Shown: one piece after another, positions 15,373 through 22,797 of the stretch
Position numbering within the stretch: position 1 is the first letter of the stretch
Layout: every line of letters begins with the position of its first letter
Source of the DNA: Nitrospiraceae bacterium
GTDB lineage: Bacteria > Nitrospirota > Nitrospiria > Nitrospirales > Nitrospiraceae
Assembly: GCA_014534095.1 (NCBI GenBank)
Contig: JACVSD010000017.1
Coordinates: 1-22,797 of the forward strand
Length of the DNA: 22,797 nucleotides
Direction: 5' to 3'
Program-made: the position numbers and the translations under genes
Notes under the pieces: model-generated
The model's input: only the letters and a program-made list of their open reading frames with translations
What the model was told of the DNA's origin: nothing
Database searches by the model: none

Positions 15373-16506
15373 ATGAGCGGAGCTATCCGACGCATGCTTG
15401 CGGTCGCCGTGCTCAGTCTTATTCCAGCCCAGGCGTTCGCGGTCGAATTTGCGGTGGTCGGCCCGCGCGCGGCCGGCATGGGAGGCGCCGGCGTCGCGGT
15501 CACGACTGATGCGCTGGCGACCTATTGGAACCCGGCCGGTCTTGCCATGACGCAGACCGTCGACATCAGGATTCAAGGTACCGCTCAAGGCATTGACCGT
15601 CTGGGAATTGCAGATACGCTGAAAGACCTTGAAGACTTCAACACGAGCGATTTAACACCCGCTAATCAGGCACGCGCCCAGGACATTGCGAATCGGATCA
15701 ATCGGCCGGGAGCGACCCTGTCCGCCATTGGCGCGGCCGGACTCTACGTCAAGGGACATCTTGGCGAACACGCGTTCGGCTTCAGCGTCGCGGATGTCGC
15801 GACCAGCGGAGGGTTCTTATCCACCCCCTTGCAGGTCACCAACGCTGGTGGTCAGGTGAGTGTGGCGGGTCAGATGGCCTTACGCGGATTGGAGGCACGC
15901 CAGGCGACATTCTCTTATGCATATGCTTTTGCCGACAAAACGTTTGCTATCGGCATCACTGGCAAACTGATCCAAGGGGCAGCGTACAGTGGCACCATGC
16001 CATTGCAGGCCGGCGTCGACGTGCAACTCTCCGACAATTTCGGCAGAGCCAATATTGCCACCACCTATGGCATCGATGTGGGAGCCATCTACCGCCCCGC
16101 TTCTTGGCTGCGCTTAGGCGTGGTCGCCAAAGATCTCAACCAGCCTGAATTCGACGCGCCTGATGGTACGAAATACAAACTCAATCCCCAGGTCCGTGGG
16201 GGCATCGCGGTCAACCCTTATTCGACCCTGACGCTGACGGCTGACATGGACGTGACCTCCAACCGCACGCTCGTCCCCGGACTGAAAAGCCAGAATATCA
16301 GTTTAGGCGCGGAGCAGACGGTGCTGTCGGAATTCCTTTCCCTTCGGGTCGGGGCCTTTAAGAATGTGCAGGATGCCGCCTCAGCGTTTACTCCCACTGC
16401 AGGGATCGGCCTACGGATGTATGCGTTGCGGGTCGATCTTGGAGGCGGTTATGACTTTCGCGAACGGGGCGCGCTGGCATCCGGCTCTATCTCTTTAACG
16501 TTCTAA
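15373..16506 (+). CDS. TraF/PorV/FadL-like outer-membrane beta-barrel protein, 377 aa
   Basis: A signal peptide of about 23 residues ends in AQAFA before VEF. It is followed by PRAAGMGGAGVAVTTDALATYWNPAGLA, the hallmark N-terminal hatch sequence of FadL/PorV/TraF-type barrels. The rest alternates amphipathic strands, and the chain ends in an aromatic residue (SISLTF), the usual barrel assembly signal. The domain matches what databases call conjugal transfer TraF-like, but no conjugation genes are near, so an envelope role is more likely. The second ATG at 15373 is chosen because GGGGAGG is six bases upstream; the ATG at 15367 abuts it. The transported substrate is unknown. Confidence 0.82.
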   Translation: MSGAIRRMLAVAVLSLIPAQAFAVEFAVVGPRAAGMGGAGVAVTTDALATYWNPAGLAMTQTVDIRIQGTAQGIDRLGIADTLKDLEDFNTSDLTPANQARAQDIANRINRPGATLSAIGAAGLYVKGHLGEHAFGFSVADVATSGGFLSTPLQVTNAGGQVSVAGQMALRGLEARQATFSYAYAFADKTFAIGITGKLIQGAAYSGTMPLQAGVDVQLSDNFGRANIATTYGIDVGAIYRPASWLRLGVVAKDLNQPEFDAPDGTKYKLNPQVRGGIAVNPYSTLTLTADMDVTSNRTLVPGLKSQNISLGAEQTVLSEFLSLRVGAFKNVQDAASAFTPTAGIGLRMYALRVDLGGGYDFRERGALASGSISLTF

Positions 16507-16515
16507 TGGTATACT
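16507..16515 (+). promoter_or_regulatory. Extended -10 promoter directly before the GNA1162-like lipoprotein
   Basis: TGGTATACT holds TGn plus TATACT. Seven bases later comes the A of ATG 16523, which is where transcription would begin. No -35 and no Shine-Dalgarno are seen, so a leaderless mRNA is possible. Confidence 0.45.
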
Positions 16516-16522
16516 CACGACC

Positions 16523-17140
16523 ATGACGATCGTGCTTCCTAAGCCCTTTGTGCTAAGCCTTCTCCTCGGCATCATCGTACTTTCGGGATGCAGCGGCCTA
16601 CAGGAAATGTGGGAAGGGCCCGGCGCGAGAGTGTTTCGCCCGCAATCCATTGCCGTCCTTCCTCCGATGGCGAGCCAATACGACAGCGCGCGCGAGGACA
16701 TTCAGGAGGTCCTGGCCAACTCCTTGAGCAAAGCGGGACGGATTGAACGAGTGGTACCGGCCGAGCACGTGACCGATATCTTCCAAGCATCCAAGGAAGC
16801 CTTCGATGCTCTGGTCTTTTATTTTTCCCGGCTCGAAATGACCGGGCAATCCGATAAGGAAGCGGCCATCAAGCTCGGCAAGGCATTGCATGTGGACTCC
16901 TTTCTCGTTCTCCGCATTAACGCTTGGGAATATGCGAGAAAAGAGGGCGATAACGTGGGGCGCGTGGGCCTGACGATGCGGCTGATCGACGCCACCACCG
17001 GCACGACCATTTGGAAGGCCCGTCACGAGAAGGCCAGCAGCTATATGTTTTTCAAGCCGAACTTGAAAGAGGTTGCCGCGGAGCTCACCGACGAGATGAT
17101 CAAATACATGCCACCCGCCGAGAACCCCGGCAAGCGGTAA
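16523..17140 (+). CDS. GNA1162/CsgG-like lipoprotein, 205 aa
   Basis: The lipoprotein signal ends in the lipobox VLSGC with Cys23 acylated. The mature part (FRPQSIAVLPP; EDIQEVLANSLSKAGRIERVVPAEHV; GKALHVDSFLVLRINAWEY; VGLTMRLIDATTGTTIWKA) follows the fold shared by GNA1162/DUF799, TolB-N and CsgG. In it, a small alpha/beta domain monitors or shapes the envelope. The outer membrane is the likely site, since the residue after Cys is Ser. No Shine-Dalgarno precedes the ATG. The gene follows the barrel protein by 16 bases and converges with trpA. It is a natural client of Lnt and LolC/E-LolD encoded upstream. Function not established. Confidence 0.8.
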   Translation: MTIVLPKPFVLSLLLGIIVLSGCSGLQEMWEGPGARVFRPQSIAVLPPMASQYDSAREDIQEVLANSLSKAGRIERVVPAEHVTDIFQASKEAFDALVFYFSRLEMTGQSDKEAAIKLGKALHVDSFLVLRINAWEYARKEGDNVGRVGLTMRLIDATTGTTIWKARHEKASSYMFFKPNLKEVAAELTDEMIKYMPPAENPGKR

Positions 17141-17184
17141 TCGCACTCTTTCCATTGATCTGCAGCAGCAAGCTTGAGCTGTCT

Positions 17185-18093
17185 TTAGGTATGGGCGGTT
17201 GAGCCGCTTTGAATGGCCTGCTTTAAGGAACCGACGAAGGCTGCCACGGCCGACACCATATCGGACTGCTGCTGATGAGCGGCAATCTGCTTCACAATGG
17301 CGCTTCCGACGATCACGCCATCGGCCAGGGCCGCCACTTGCGCCGCGTCTTCCGGAGTGGACACGCCGAAGCCCACGGCGATGGGTGTGGTCGTGATCTT
17401 CCGGATCTTCTCGACGTTCGTGCCGACCTCCGACATGTTTTGAATCTTGGCACCGGTGATGCCGGTAAGGGACACATAATACAGAAAGCCTTGTGACTCC
17501 TTCGCCACGTACGTTCGGCGGGCCGCCGTGCTGGTCGGAGCTAAGAGATACACGACACGAAGTCCTGCGGCCATGGCGCAGGTTCTGAGCGGGCCGGCTT
17601 CATCCGGCGGCATGTCAGGCACGATCAGCCCATCGATGCCGGCGTCGCCCGCAGCCCGGCAGAACGCCTCAAGGCCCATGGCGTACATCGAGTTGTAATA
17701 GAGCATCAGAACTAACGGGATCTGCGTGCGCTGACGCAAGGAGGTCACGGCCGCCAAGACCTGTTTCAGAGAAGTGCCGTTACGAAGGGCGCGTTCCGCC
17801 GCCTGCTGAATCACCGGGCCGTCGGCAATAGGGTCAGAGAAAGGAACGCCCAACTCGATGATATCGGCTCCGGCCTGCTCGAGCGCCACCACCAGCTGTT
17901 CGGTGTCCGCGAGCGACGGATCGCCGGCCATGAGGTAGGCGATCAACGCTTTCTCACGGCGGTCTTTCAATCGCGCAAACGTGCGGTCGAGCCGATTGGT
18001 TTCGTCTGATCGGCGATGGGTGATGGGTGACGAATTGGAGCGCGCATCCCTGTTGTCGTTCCTGGTTTTTGCTTTTTGCCCATCACCCATCAC
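17185..18093 (-). CDS. trpA: Tryptophan synthase alpha subunit with N-terminal extension
   Basis: TrpA cleaves indole-3-glycerol phosphate to indole and glyceraldehyde-3-phosphate and passes indole to TrpB. The catalytic pair is Glu80 and Asp91 (IIELGVPFSDPIADGP), equivalent to Glu49 and Asp60 of E. coli. The phosphate-binding end GFGVSTPEDA is present. The family normally begins near Asn33-Arg-Leu-Asp, yet no ATG, GTG or TTG exists there. The only starts are GTG 18093 and ATG 18090, and a TGA lies two codons upstream. The first 31 or so residues (MMGDGQKAKTRNDNRD...) are therefore extra and are encoded partly by a heptad repeat. It is the last gene of the trp operon. A non-canonical internal start such as ATC is the alternative. 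Confidence 0.95.
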   Translation of the reverse strand: MMGDGQKAKTRNDNRDARSNSSPITHRRSDETNRLDRTFARLKDRREKALIAYLMAGDPSLADTEQLVVALEQAGADIIELGVPFSDPIADGPVIQQAAERALRNGTSLKQVLAAVTSLRQRTQIPLVLMLYYNSMYAMGLEAFCRAAGDAGIDGLIVPDMPPDEAGPLRTCAMAAGLRVVYLLAPTSTAARRTYVAKESQGFLYYVSLTGITGAKIQNMSEVGTNVEKIRKITTTPIAVGFGVSTPEDAAQVAALADGVIVGSAIVKQIAAHQQQSDMVSAVAAFVGSLKQAIQSGSTAHT

Positions 18094-18112
18094 TCTTCAC
18101 CCATCACCTAAA
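18015..18112. repeat. Heptad-periodic inverted repeat spanning the trpB/trpA junction
   Basis: The left arm has GATGGGT twice in tandem (18015-18028). The right arm has five units from 18078 to 18112, including GCCCATC, ACCCATC twice and ACTCTTC. Left 18015-18027 and right 18079-18091 are a perfect 13-base inverted repeat with a 51-base loop. The trpB stop codon is inside the last right-arm unit, and the trpA start codons are in the middle of the right arm. Confidence 0.65.
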
Positions 18113-19304
18113 GTGTCACTCCGCGCATCCGGGCCACCTGTTGCACGTCCTTGTCTCCCCGCCCGGAGAGATTGGCAATAATGATGTGCGACTTTTTCAA
18201 GGATGGGGCGAGCTTGATGACATGGGCGATCGCGTGGGCGCTTTCCAGCGCCGGCACAATGCCTTCTTCTTGCGCGAGCAGGTCAAAAGCCGCCATGGCT
18301 TCTTCGTCTGTGGCATAGGTGTACTCTATGCGGCCCTGATCGCGGTAGAGGCTGTGTTCCGGCCCGACCGCCGCATAGTCGAGGCCCGCCGAGACGGAAT
18401 GTGTCAGGTTGATCTGTCCGTCATCGTCTTGCAGCAGATACGTCATGGTGCCCTGCAAGACACCGGGCCTGCCGCCGGAGAAGCGGGCGGCATGTTTTCC
18501 GCCGGCGATCCCCTGCCCTCCCGCCTCCACACCGACCATCTTGACCTTAGTGTCCCGAAGGAACGCGTGGAACAGGCCGATGGAGTTGCTGCCGCCGCCC
18601 ACACAGGCAACCAAATACTCGGGGAGTTTCCCTTCGGCCGCCAGAATCTGCCGGCGGGCTTCCTGCCCGATGATAGCCTGGAAGTCCCGTATCATCATCG
18701 GATAGGGATGCGCGCCCAGGACCGAACCGAGGATGTAATGCGTCGTGCGGACATGGGTCGTCCAATCACGCATGGCTTCGCTGATAGCATCTTTCAACGT
18801 CCGACTGCCGGCGTCCACGCCGGTCACCTTCGCACCAAGAAGACGCATGCGAAACACATTCAGCGCCTGCCGCTGCATATCTTCCGTACCCATGTAGATT
18901 TCGCATTCGAGTCCGAACATCGCCGCGGCGGTGGCCGTCGCGACGCCATGCTGGCCGGCCCCCGTTTCGGCGATGATCCGTTGTTTCTTCATGCGCAATG
19001 CGAGGAGGACTTGACCCATCGCGTTGTTAATCTTATGGGCGCCGGTATGGCACAGGTCTTCCCGCTTCAGATATATTTTTGCGCCGCCAAGCCGCTTGCT
19101 CAGCCGTTCGGCCCGATAGAGGCTCGTGGGACGCCCCACGTATTGTTTCAGATAGTAGGCCAGCTCGCGGCGGAACGTGGGATCCTTCTTCGCCGCTGCA
19201 TACTCCTGCTCCAATTCGAGCAACGCAGGCATCAGCGTCTCAGGCACATACCGGCCGCCATAGGGACCGAACCGGCCCCGCGCATCAGGGAACGAAGGCA
19301 TCAT
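18108..19304 (-). CDS. trpB: Tryptophan synthase beta subunit, 398 aa
   Basis: TrpB is the PLP enzyme that joins indole with serine to give tryptophan. The PLP lysine is Lys91 in HTGAHKINN (Lys87 in E. coli). The glycine loop binding the PLP phosphate is VGGGSNSIG, and the carboxylate-binding loop is AETGAGQHG. The opening [28 protein letters not shown] is classic for the TrpB1 type, which works with TrpA. Two consecutive ATG codons begin the gene, with GGAG nine bases before the first. It lies 47 bases after trpF and ends 14 bases before the trpA start. Confidence 0.97.
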   Translation of the reverse strand: MMPSFPDARGRFGPYGGRYVPETLMPALLELEQEYAAAKKDPTFRRELAYYLKQYVGRPTSLYRAERLSKRLGGAKIYLKREDLCHTGAHKINNAMGQVLLALRMKKQRIIAETGAGQHGVATATAAAMFGLECEIYMGTEDMQRQALNVFRMRLLGAKVTGVDAGSRTLKDAISEAMRDWTTHVRTTHYILGSVLGAHPYPMMIRDFQAIIGQEARRQILAAEGKLPEYLVACVGGGSNSIGLFHAFLRDTKVKMVGVEAGGQGIAGGKHAARFSGGRPGVLQGTMTYLLQDDDGQINLTHSVSAGLDYAAVGPEHSLYRDQGRIEYTYATDEEAMAAFDLLAQEEGIVPALESAHAIAHVIKLAPSLKKSHIIIANLSGRGDKDVQQVARMRGVTL

Positions 19305-19351
19305 TGATTAATGCTCCGACAAGTTGGTTGTGATGAGTATAGTTGGAGGCC

Positions 19352-19981
19352 TTATACCGACACAAGTCTGGCTGCCTCAATGAATGCTTTCACCTTGGCC
19401 GGATCCTTCTTTCCGGGCTGTGCTTCCACACCGCTACTGACATCGACGCCATATGGGCCGACTTGTCGAATCGCTCCGGAGACGTTCGCTGGTGTAAGGC
19501 CGCCCGCAAGAACGACGGTAGCTGAGCGGGCTGCTTCCGCCGCCAACCCCCAGTCAACCGTGTGACCGGTCCCGCCATAGGCCTGCTCGGAATATGCATC
19601 AATGAGATACCCGCGCACATGGGCGTGCGCCTGGAAGTCGGCCAACGCCAGCACCGCGCCCGGGTTCTTCATTCGCAAGGCTTTGAGGACCGGTCTCCCC
19701 AGCTTGGCGCAATATTCGGCGGTTTCTTCGCCATGCAACTGAGCCAGGGACAAGCCGCACTCATCCACGATCGCTCTCACGATCGACAGGTCCTCATTGA
19801 CAAAGACGCCGACGGACAGGATAAACGGCGGAAGACCGGCCACAATCGTGCGCACGACGGAGGGCTCCACGAAGCGGGGACTCTTTCGATAGAACACAAA
19901 TCCAAGGGCATCGGCTCCAGCCGACACGGCAACGGAAGCATCCTCGGCGTTCGTAATACCGCAAATTTTTACTTTGACCAT
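19352..19981 (-). CDS. trpF: Phosphoribosylanthranilate isomerase, 209 aa
   Basis: TrpF converts phosphoribosylanthranilate to CdRP in the third step after chorismate. It is a TIM barrel with the catalytic pair Cys7 (VKICGIT) and Asp128 (YLIDAYSEQAYGGTG). It has the signatures LGFVFYRKSPR, QLHGEE and VVLAGGLTPANV, and the phosphate-binding GVDVSSGVE near the C-terminus. The length is usual for a monofunctional enzyme, so it is not fused to TrpC as in E. coli. It begins seven bases after trpC ends. Confidence 0.97.
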   Translation of the reverse strand: MVKVKICGITNAEDASVAVSAGADALGFVFYRKSPRFVEPSVVRTIVAGLPPFILSVGVFVNEDLSIVRAIVDECGLSLAQLHGEETAEYCAKLGRPVLKALRMKNPGAVLALADFQAHAHVRGYLIDAYSEQAYGGTGHTVDWGLAAEAARSATVVLAGGLTPANVSGAIRQVGPYGVDVSSGVEAQPGKKDPAKVKAFIEAARLVSV

Positions 19982-19988
19982 GTCTGCG

Positions 19989-20819
19989 CTATCGCCGCGG
20001 TGTCGCTTCGGTTGATTCCACGCCTAGCAATTCACGTAATTTCTGCTCGGTTCGTTCGGCTCGGATCAGGGATTCACCGACCAGCATGGCATGGACGCCC
20101 GCCTCAAGCAGCCGCACCACATCTTTGCGGGTATGGATGCCGCTTTCGCTCACGATGAGTTTGTCGGAGGGAATGCGCTTGGCCAATCGGAACGTGACAG
20201 CCAAATCGGTCTGGAACGTATTCAGATCTCGGTTGTTGATGCCGATCAGGCGGGCCTCCGGCACCCATTCGAGGACGGTATCGAGTTCACGTTCATGGTG
20301 GGTTTCAAACAAGGTATCCATGCCCAATTCTTTCGCAAGCACATGGAAATCGATGAGCTGCCGGCGTTCCAGCGCCGCGACAATCAGCAGTACGGCATCC
20401 GCGCCATGCGCTCGCGCCTCGTAGAATTGAATATCTCCCACCATGAACTCTTTATTCAACGCTGGCATTGGGACGGCTCCCTTGATGTCGGCCAGGTATT
20501 GAAGTTCTCCCTGAAAAAAATCGCGATCGGTCAGCACCGACAGAGCCGAGGCGCCATGTTCGTGATACCCCTGTGCGATGGACAGGTAATCGAACCGGTC
20601 CGCAAACTCGGGCCGCAACAGGCCTTGGCTGGGAGACGCCTTTTTGACCTCCGCGATTAAAGCGGGACTGGTCGCGGTTCTCGTCGCATCAAGCGTGACG
20701 GCAAATCCGAGGGTCGGCGGGGCATCCCGGATCATGGCTTTCAGATGTGACAGGTATGAACGGCTCTGTTTGTGCCGGAGTTCCGCTTTCTTATGGCCGA
20801 GAATCGTATCAAGAATCAT
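19989..20819 (-). CDS. trpC: Indole-3-glycerol-phosphate synthase, 276 aa
   Basis: TrpC closes the indole ring from CdRP. Visible catalytic residues by alignment with the family are Glu57 and Lys59 (IAEVKKASPSQG), Lys123 (PALNKEF), Glu172 (LFETHHE), Asn195/196 (GINNRDL) and Glu225 (VSESGI). The phosphate-binding MLVGESLIRA is present. The usual LRKDF is LNKEF here, a mild variant that keeps the catalytic lysine. The start codon overlaps the trpD stop as ATGA (20816-20819), so translation is coupled. Confidence 0.97.
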   Translation of the reverse strand: MILDTILGHKKAELRHKQSRSYLSHLKAMIRDAPPTLGFAVTLDATRTATSPALIAEVKKASPSQGLLRPEFADRFDYLSIAQGYHEHGASALSVLTDRDFFQGELQYLADIKGAVPMPALNKEFMVGDIQFYEARAHGADAVLLIVAALERRQLIDFHVLAKELGMDTLFETHHERELDTVLEWVPEARLIGINNRDLNTFQTDLAVTFRLAKRIPSDKLIVSESGIHTRKDVVRLLEAGVHAMLVGESLIRAERTEQKLRELLGVESTEATPRR

Positions 20820-21838
20820 ACAGCCTCTGCGCGCGTCGTGTACGCGATAAGCCGATCCAGCGCATCGGCGGCCGCCCCCGAATCAATCGTCCGCTGAGCG
20901 AGATGAAATCCTTCCTGAAGCGTTTTAGCCTTTTGTCCAACCACCATCGCCGGCGCAGCGTTCAGACACACGATGTCGCGTCTCGGCCCTTTGCGGCCCT
21001 CGAGGATCTCCCGGGTAATCCGGGCGTTCTCTTCCGGCATCCCACCTGAGAATTCTCTGCCGGGTCTGCGGCCGAGGCCGAAATCCTCCGGCGCAATGAA
21101 ATAGCTGGAGACCACGCCGCCCTTGCCTTCCGATACCTTCGTACGGTCGGCCAGCGTAATCTCATCCAAGCCGTCCATGCCATGCAACACGAAGCAGTGT
21201 CGCGAGCCGAGTTGGAGGAGCACCTGACCGAGCACCTCAGTAAGCCGGGCATCATACACGCCGATGACCTGATGGGTGGCGCCGGCGGGATTCGTCAACG
21301 GCCCGAGCACATTGAGCATGGTGCGGATGCCCATTTCTTGTCTGGGGCCCGCGCAATGTTTCATGGCTCCATGGTACAGCGGTGCAAACAAAAAGCCCAT
21401 GCCGACGGTGTCAATGCAGTCCGCCAGTCGGTCGGGCGACAGATCGATCTTCACACCGAGCTCGCGCAAGACATCCGCGCTGCCCGATTTGGACGAGATC
21501 GAACGATTGCCGTGCTTTGCCACCGTAATCCCCGCTCCAGCCACCACAAAGGCCGCCGTCGTGGAAATATTGAAGGTGTATGCCTCGTCACCGCCCGTGC
21601 CACACGTATCGACCACGATCGACGCGCCTACTTTGATTTTCGTCGCCCGAGCACGCATGGCCCTGGCGGAGCCTGTGATTTCCTCCACCGTCTCGCCCTT
21701 TTGCCTGAGTCCCATTAGGTAAGCGGCGATTTGCGACGACGTCGCCGCACCCTCCATAATTTCAGACATCACCTCTTCGGCGTCATCCGCCGAAAGAGGC
21801 ATCCGGTCGGCCAGTTTGGCTAGTGCGTCTTTGATCAT
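20816..21838 (-). CDS. trpD: Anthranilate phosphoribosyltransferase, 340 aa
   Basis: TrpD attaches phosphoribose from PRPP to anthranilate. The PRPP-binding GTGGD lies at residues 80-84 (VVDTCGTGGDEAYTFNIST). KHGNRS at 108-113 is the second signature, followed by SGSADVLRELGV and the anthranilate-binding NVLGPLTNPA. The length of 340 residues is standard and it is not fused to TrpG. It begins 20 bases after trpG; no obvious Shine-Dalgarno is seen before ATG 21838. Its end overlaps trpC by four bases. Confidence 0.97.
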   Translation of the reverse strand: MIKDALAKLADRMPLSADDAEEVMSEIMEGAATSSQIAAYLMGLRQKGETVEEITGSARAMRARATKIKVGASIVVDTCGTGGDEAYTFNISTTAAFVVAGAGITVAKHGNRSISSKSGSADVLRELGVKIDLSPDRLADCIDTVGMGFLFAPLYHGAMKHCAGPRQEMGIRTMLNVLGPLTNPAGATHQVIGVYDARLTEVLGQVLLQLGSRHCFVLHGMDGLDEITLADRTKVSEGKGGVVSSYFIAPEDFGLGRRPGREFSGGMPEENARITREILEGRKGPRRDIVCLNAAPAMVVGQKAKTLQEGFHLAQRTIDSGAAADALDRLIAYTTRAEAV

Positions 21839-21858
21839 CCGAAGAATAAGCCCAACGG

Positions 21859-22422
21859 CTACAGCGTGAGAAAATTTCGGAGCAGATCTTTCCCCACGGC
21901 GGTGAGAATCGATTCGGGATGGAACTGCACGCCCTCGACACCCAGTGCTTTATGACGAAGCCCCATGATTTCTCCCGCATCCGTCTGGGCAGTGATGTCA
22001 AAACAATCCGGCAGATTAACCGGATTTACGATAAGCGAGTGATACCGTGTGGCCTCGAACGGATTAGGTATTCCGCGATAAATGGTTTTGCCGTCATGCG
22101 TAATCTGAGACGTCTTGCCGTGCATCAGGCGGGATGCCCTGATCACTTCGCCGCCGTAGGCGGCCGCCAGCGACTGATGCCCGAGGCAGACTCCCAGCAT
22201 CGGAATCGTGCCTCCGAAACGGCGGATCGTCTCCACTGAGATCCCCGCCTCTGTCGGCGTACAGGGGCCGGGCGAGATCACGATGCGCTCCGGGTGCAGG
22301 TCCTCTATTTCATCTATTGAGATTTTGTCGTTCCGATAGACGCGGACATCTTCCCCCAATTCGCCCAGATACTGGACCAGGTTGTAAGTAAAAGAGTCGT
22401 AATTATCGATAACCAGCAGCAT
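21859..22422 (-). CDS. trpG: Anthranilate synthase glutaminase subunit, 187 aa
   Basis: TrpG releases ammonia from glutamine for TrpE. It is a class I glutamine amidotransferase with nucleophile Cys79 (GVCLGHQ), His168 and Glu170 (GVQFHPESI). The oxyanion motif SPGPCTP lies at 50-56. The start ([23 protein letters not shown]) is typical. A TrpG of this type often also serves PabB in folate synthesis, which would make the protein amphibolic; this is a family inference. The 84-base gap to trpE contains a heptad repeat and no Shine-Dalgarno close to the ATG. Confidence 0.96.
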   Translation of the reverse strand: MLLVIDNYDSFTYNLVQYLGELGEDVRVYRNDKISIDEIEDLHPERIVISPGPCTPTEAGISVETIRRFGGTIPMLGVCLGHQSLAAAYGGEVIRASRLMHGKTSQITHDGKTIYRGIPNPFEATRYHSLIVNPVNLPDCFDITAQTDAGEIMGLRHKALGVEGVQFHPESILTAVGKDLLRNFLTL

Positions 22423-22430
22423 AGAATACC

Positions 22431-22458
22431 CGTGAGCCGTGGCGCGTGATACGTGATA
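22431..22458. repeat. Heptad-periodic repeat in the trpE/trpG gap
   Basis: Four contiguous 7-base units run in exact register: CGTGAGC (22431-22437), CGTGGCG (22438-22444), then CGTGATA twice (22445-22458). The end lies eight bases before the trpG start. CGCGTG (22443-22448) can pair with CACGCG (22491-22496). The words match those at 2952-3079. Confidence 0.6.
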
Positions 22459-22506
22459 AGAGGCGTCAGCGAGAGACTCCCGTCGTCTGCCACGCGATCG
22501 CCAGTT

Positions 22507-22797
22507 TCACTCCAAGCCCCGCTCCGCCAGTTCGATGGCTTTCATCATGGCCCTGGCTTTGTTGCAGGTCTCCTCGTACTCATGAGCGGGATTCGAATCG
22601 GCGACAATGCCGGCTCCCGCCTGTATGAACGCCCGATGGCGCGATACGACGACGGTGCGGATGTTGATGCACATGTCCATGTTACCTGAGAAGCCGAAGT
22701 ACCCTACCGCGCCGGCATAAGGCCCGCGCTTCGTCGGCTCCAACTCCTCGATGATTTCCATGGCACGGATTTTTGGCGCGCCGGAAACCGTTCCGGC
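22507..22797 (-). CDS. trpE: Anthranilate synthase component I, C-terminal fragment (96 aa; start beyond right edge)
   Basis: The visible part begins [21 protein letters not shown], the chorismate-binding signature of TrpE/PabB. It continues with [28 protein letters not shown] and [19 protein letters not shown], which complete the active-site region. TrpE with TrpG makes anthranilate from chorismate, the first step of the pathway. The position at the head of trpG-D-C-F-B-A favours TrpE over PabB. The feedback-inhibition N-terminus and any attenuator lie outside the window. Confidence 0.95.
   Translation of the reverse strand, partial: AGTVSGAPKIRAMEIIEELEPTKRGPYAGAVGYFGFSGNMDMCINIRTVVVSRHRAFIQAGAGIVADSNPAHEYEETCNKARAMMKAIELAERGLE

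Noticed and set aside
15373..16506. TraF-like annotation as evidence for a conjugative element
   Set aside because: No relaxase, type IV secretion or other transfer gene is in the window. The barrel motif is shared with FadL/PorV envelope proteins.
17141..17184. Possible two-way terminator between the lipoprotein gene and trpA
   Set aside because: Only a 4-bp CAGC/GCTG stem with an 8-base loop and a short TCTTT tail is visible, too weak to claim.
18027..19307. 426-residue open frame on the plus strand opposite trpB
   Set aside because: It is antisense to a fully conserved trpB. High GC codon use keeps the opposite frame open. It has no domain or hydrophobic pattern and no ribosome site.

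Overview
The window reads as about 23 kb of chromosome from a GC-rich Gram-negative bacterium. It carries lipoprotein N-acylation (Lnt), Lol lipoprotein export and several lipobox proteins, so there is an outer membrane. Protein style and gene content fit Nitrospirota, probably Nitrospira; this is an inference from familiarity, not from a search. There is no phage, plasmid, IS element, CRISPR array, rRNA or tRNA. No gene-free stretch exceeds about 260 bases; the largest (8161-8421, 6291-6533, 3514-3731, 6900-7098) hold candidate promoter elements at most.

Left part, minus strand, 1-6290: an outer-membrane-type lipoprotein, OsmC peroxiredoxin, HAD phosphatase and SDR dehydrogenase are tightly packed. 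They are followed by a separately promoted set of thioredoxin-like protein, a 54-residue zinc-ribbon protein and a large AddB/RecB-type PD-(D/E)XK nuclease that runs off the left edge. Middle left, 6534-8637: four small accessory genes (a membrane protein, a HugZ/PNPOx-like FMN protein, a glycine-rich protein and a one-TM protein).

Centre, plus strand, 8788-17140: lnt, prfB (with the programmed +1 frameshift), lysS, a lolC/E-type permease, lolD, a TraF/PorV-like outer-membrane protein and a GNA1162/CsgG-like lipoprotein. Lnt finishes lipoproteins, LolC/E-LolD extracts them from the inner membrane, and the last two genes are envelope products. prfB and lysS are translation genes inside this row.

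Right part, minus strand, 17185-22797: a complete-looking tryptophan operon trpE(partial)-G-D-C-F-B-A that converges with the lipoprotein gene. All seven enzymes are separate polypeptides, with catalytic residues intact where visible.

The most unusual signal is not a gene. Several junctions between same-strand genes are filled by degenerate tandem repeats with a 7-base period, often in two inverted arms: addB/zinc-ribbon 2952-3079, lolC/E-lolD 14566-14634, trpB/trpA 18015-18112, trpE/trpG 22431-22458, and weakly prfB/lysS. At trpB/trpA the element supplies the only usable trpA start codon and adds about 31 residues to TrpA. I regard these heptad elements as the best candidate for something undescribed in this window.
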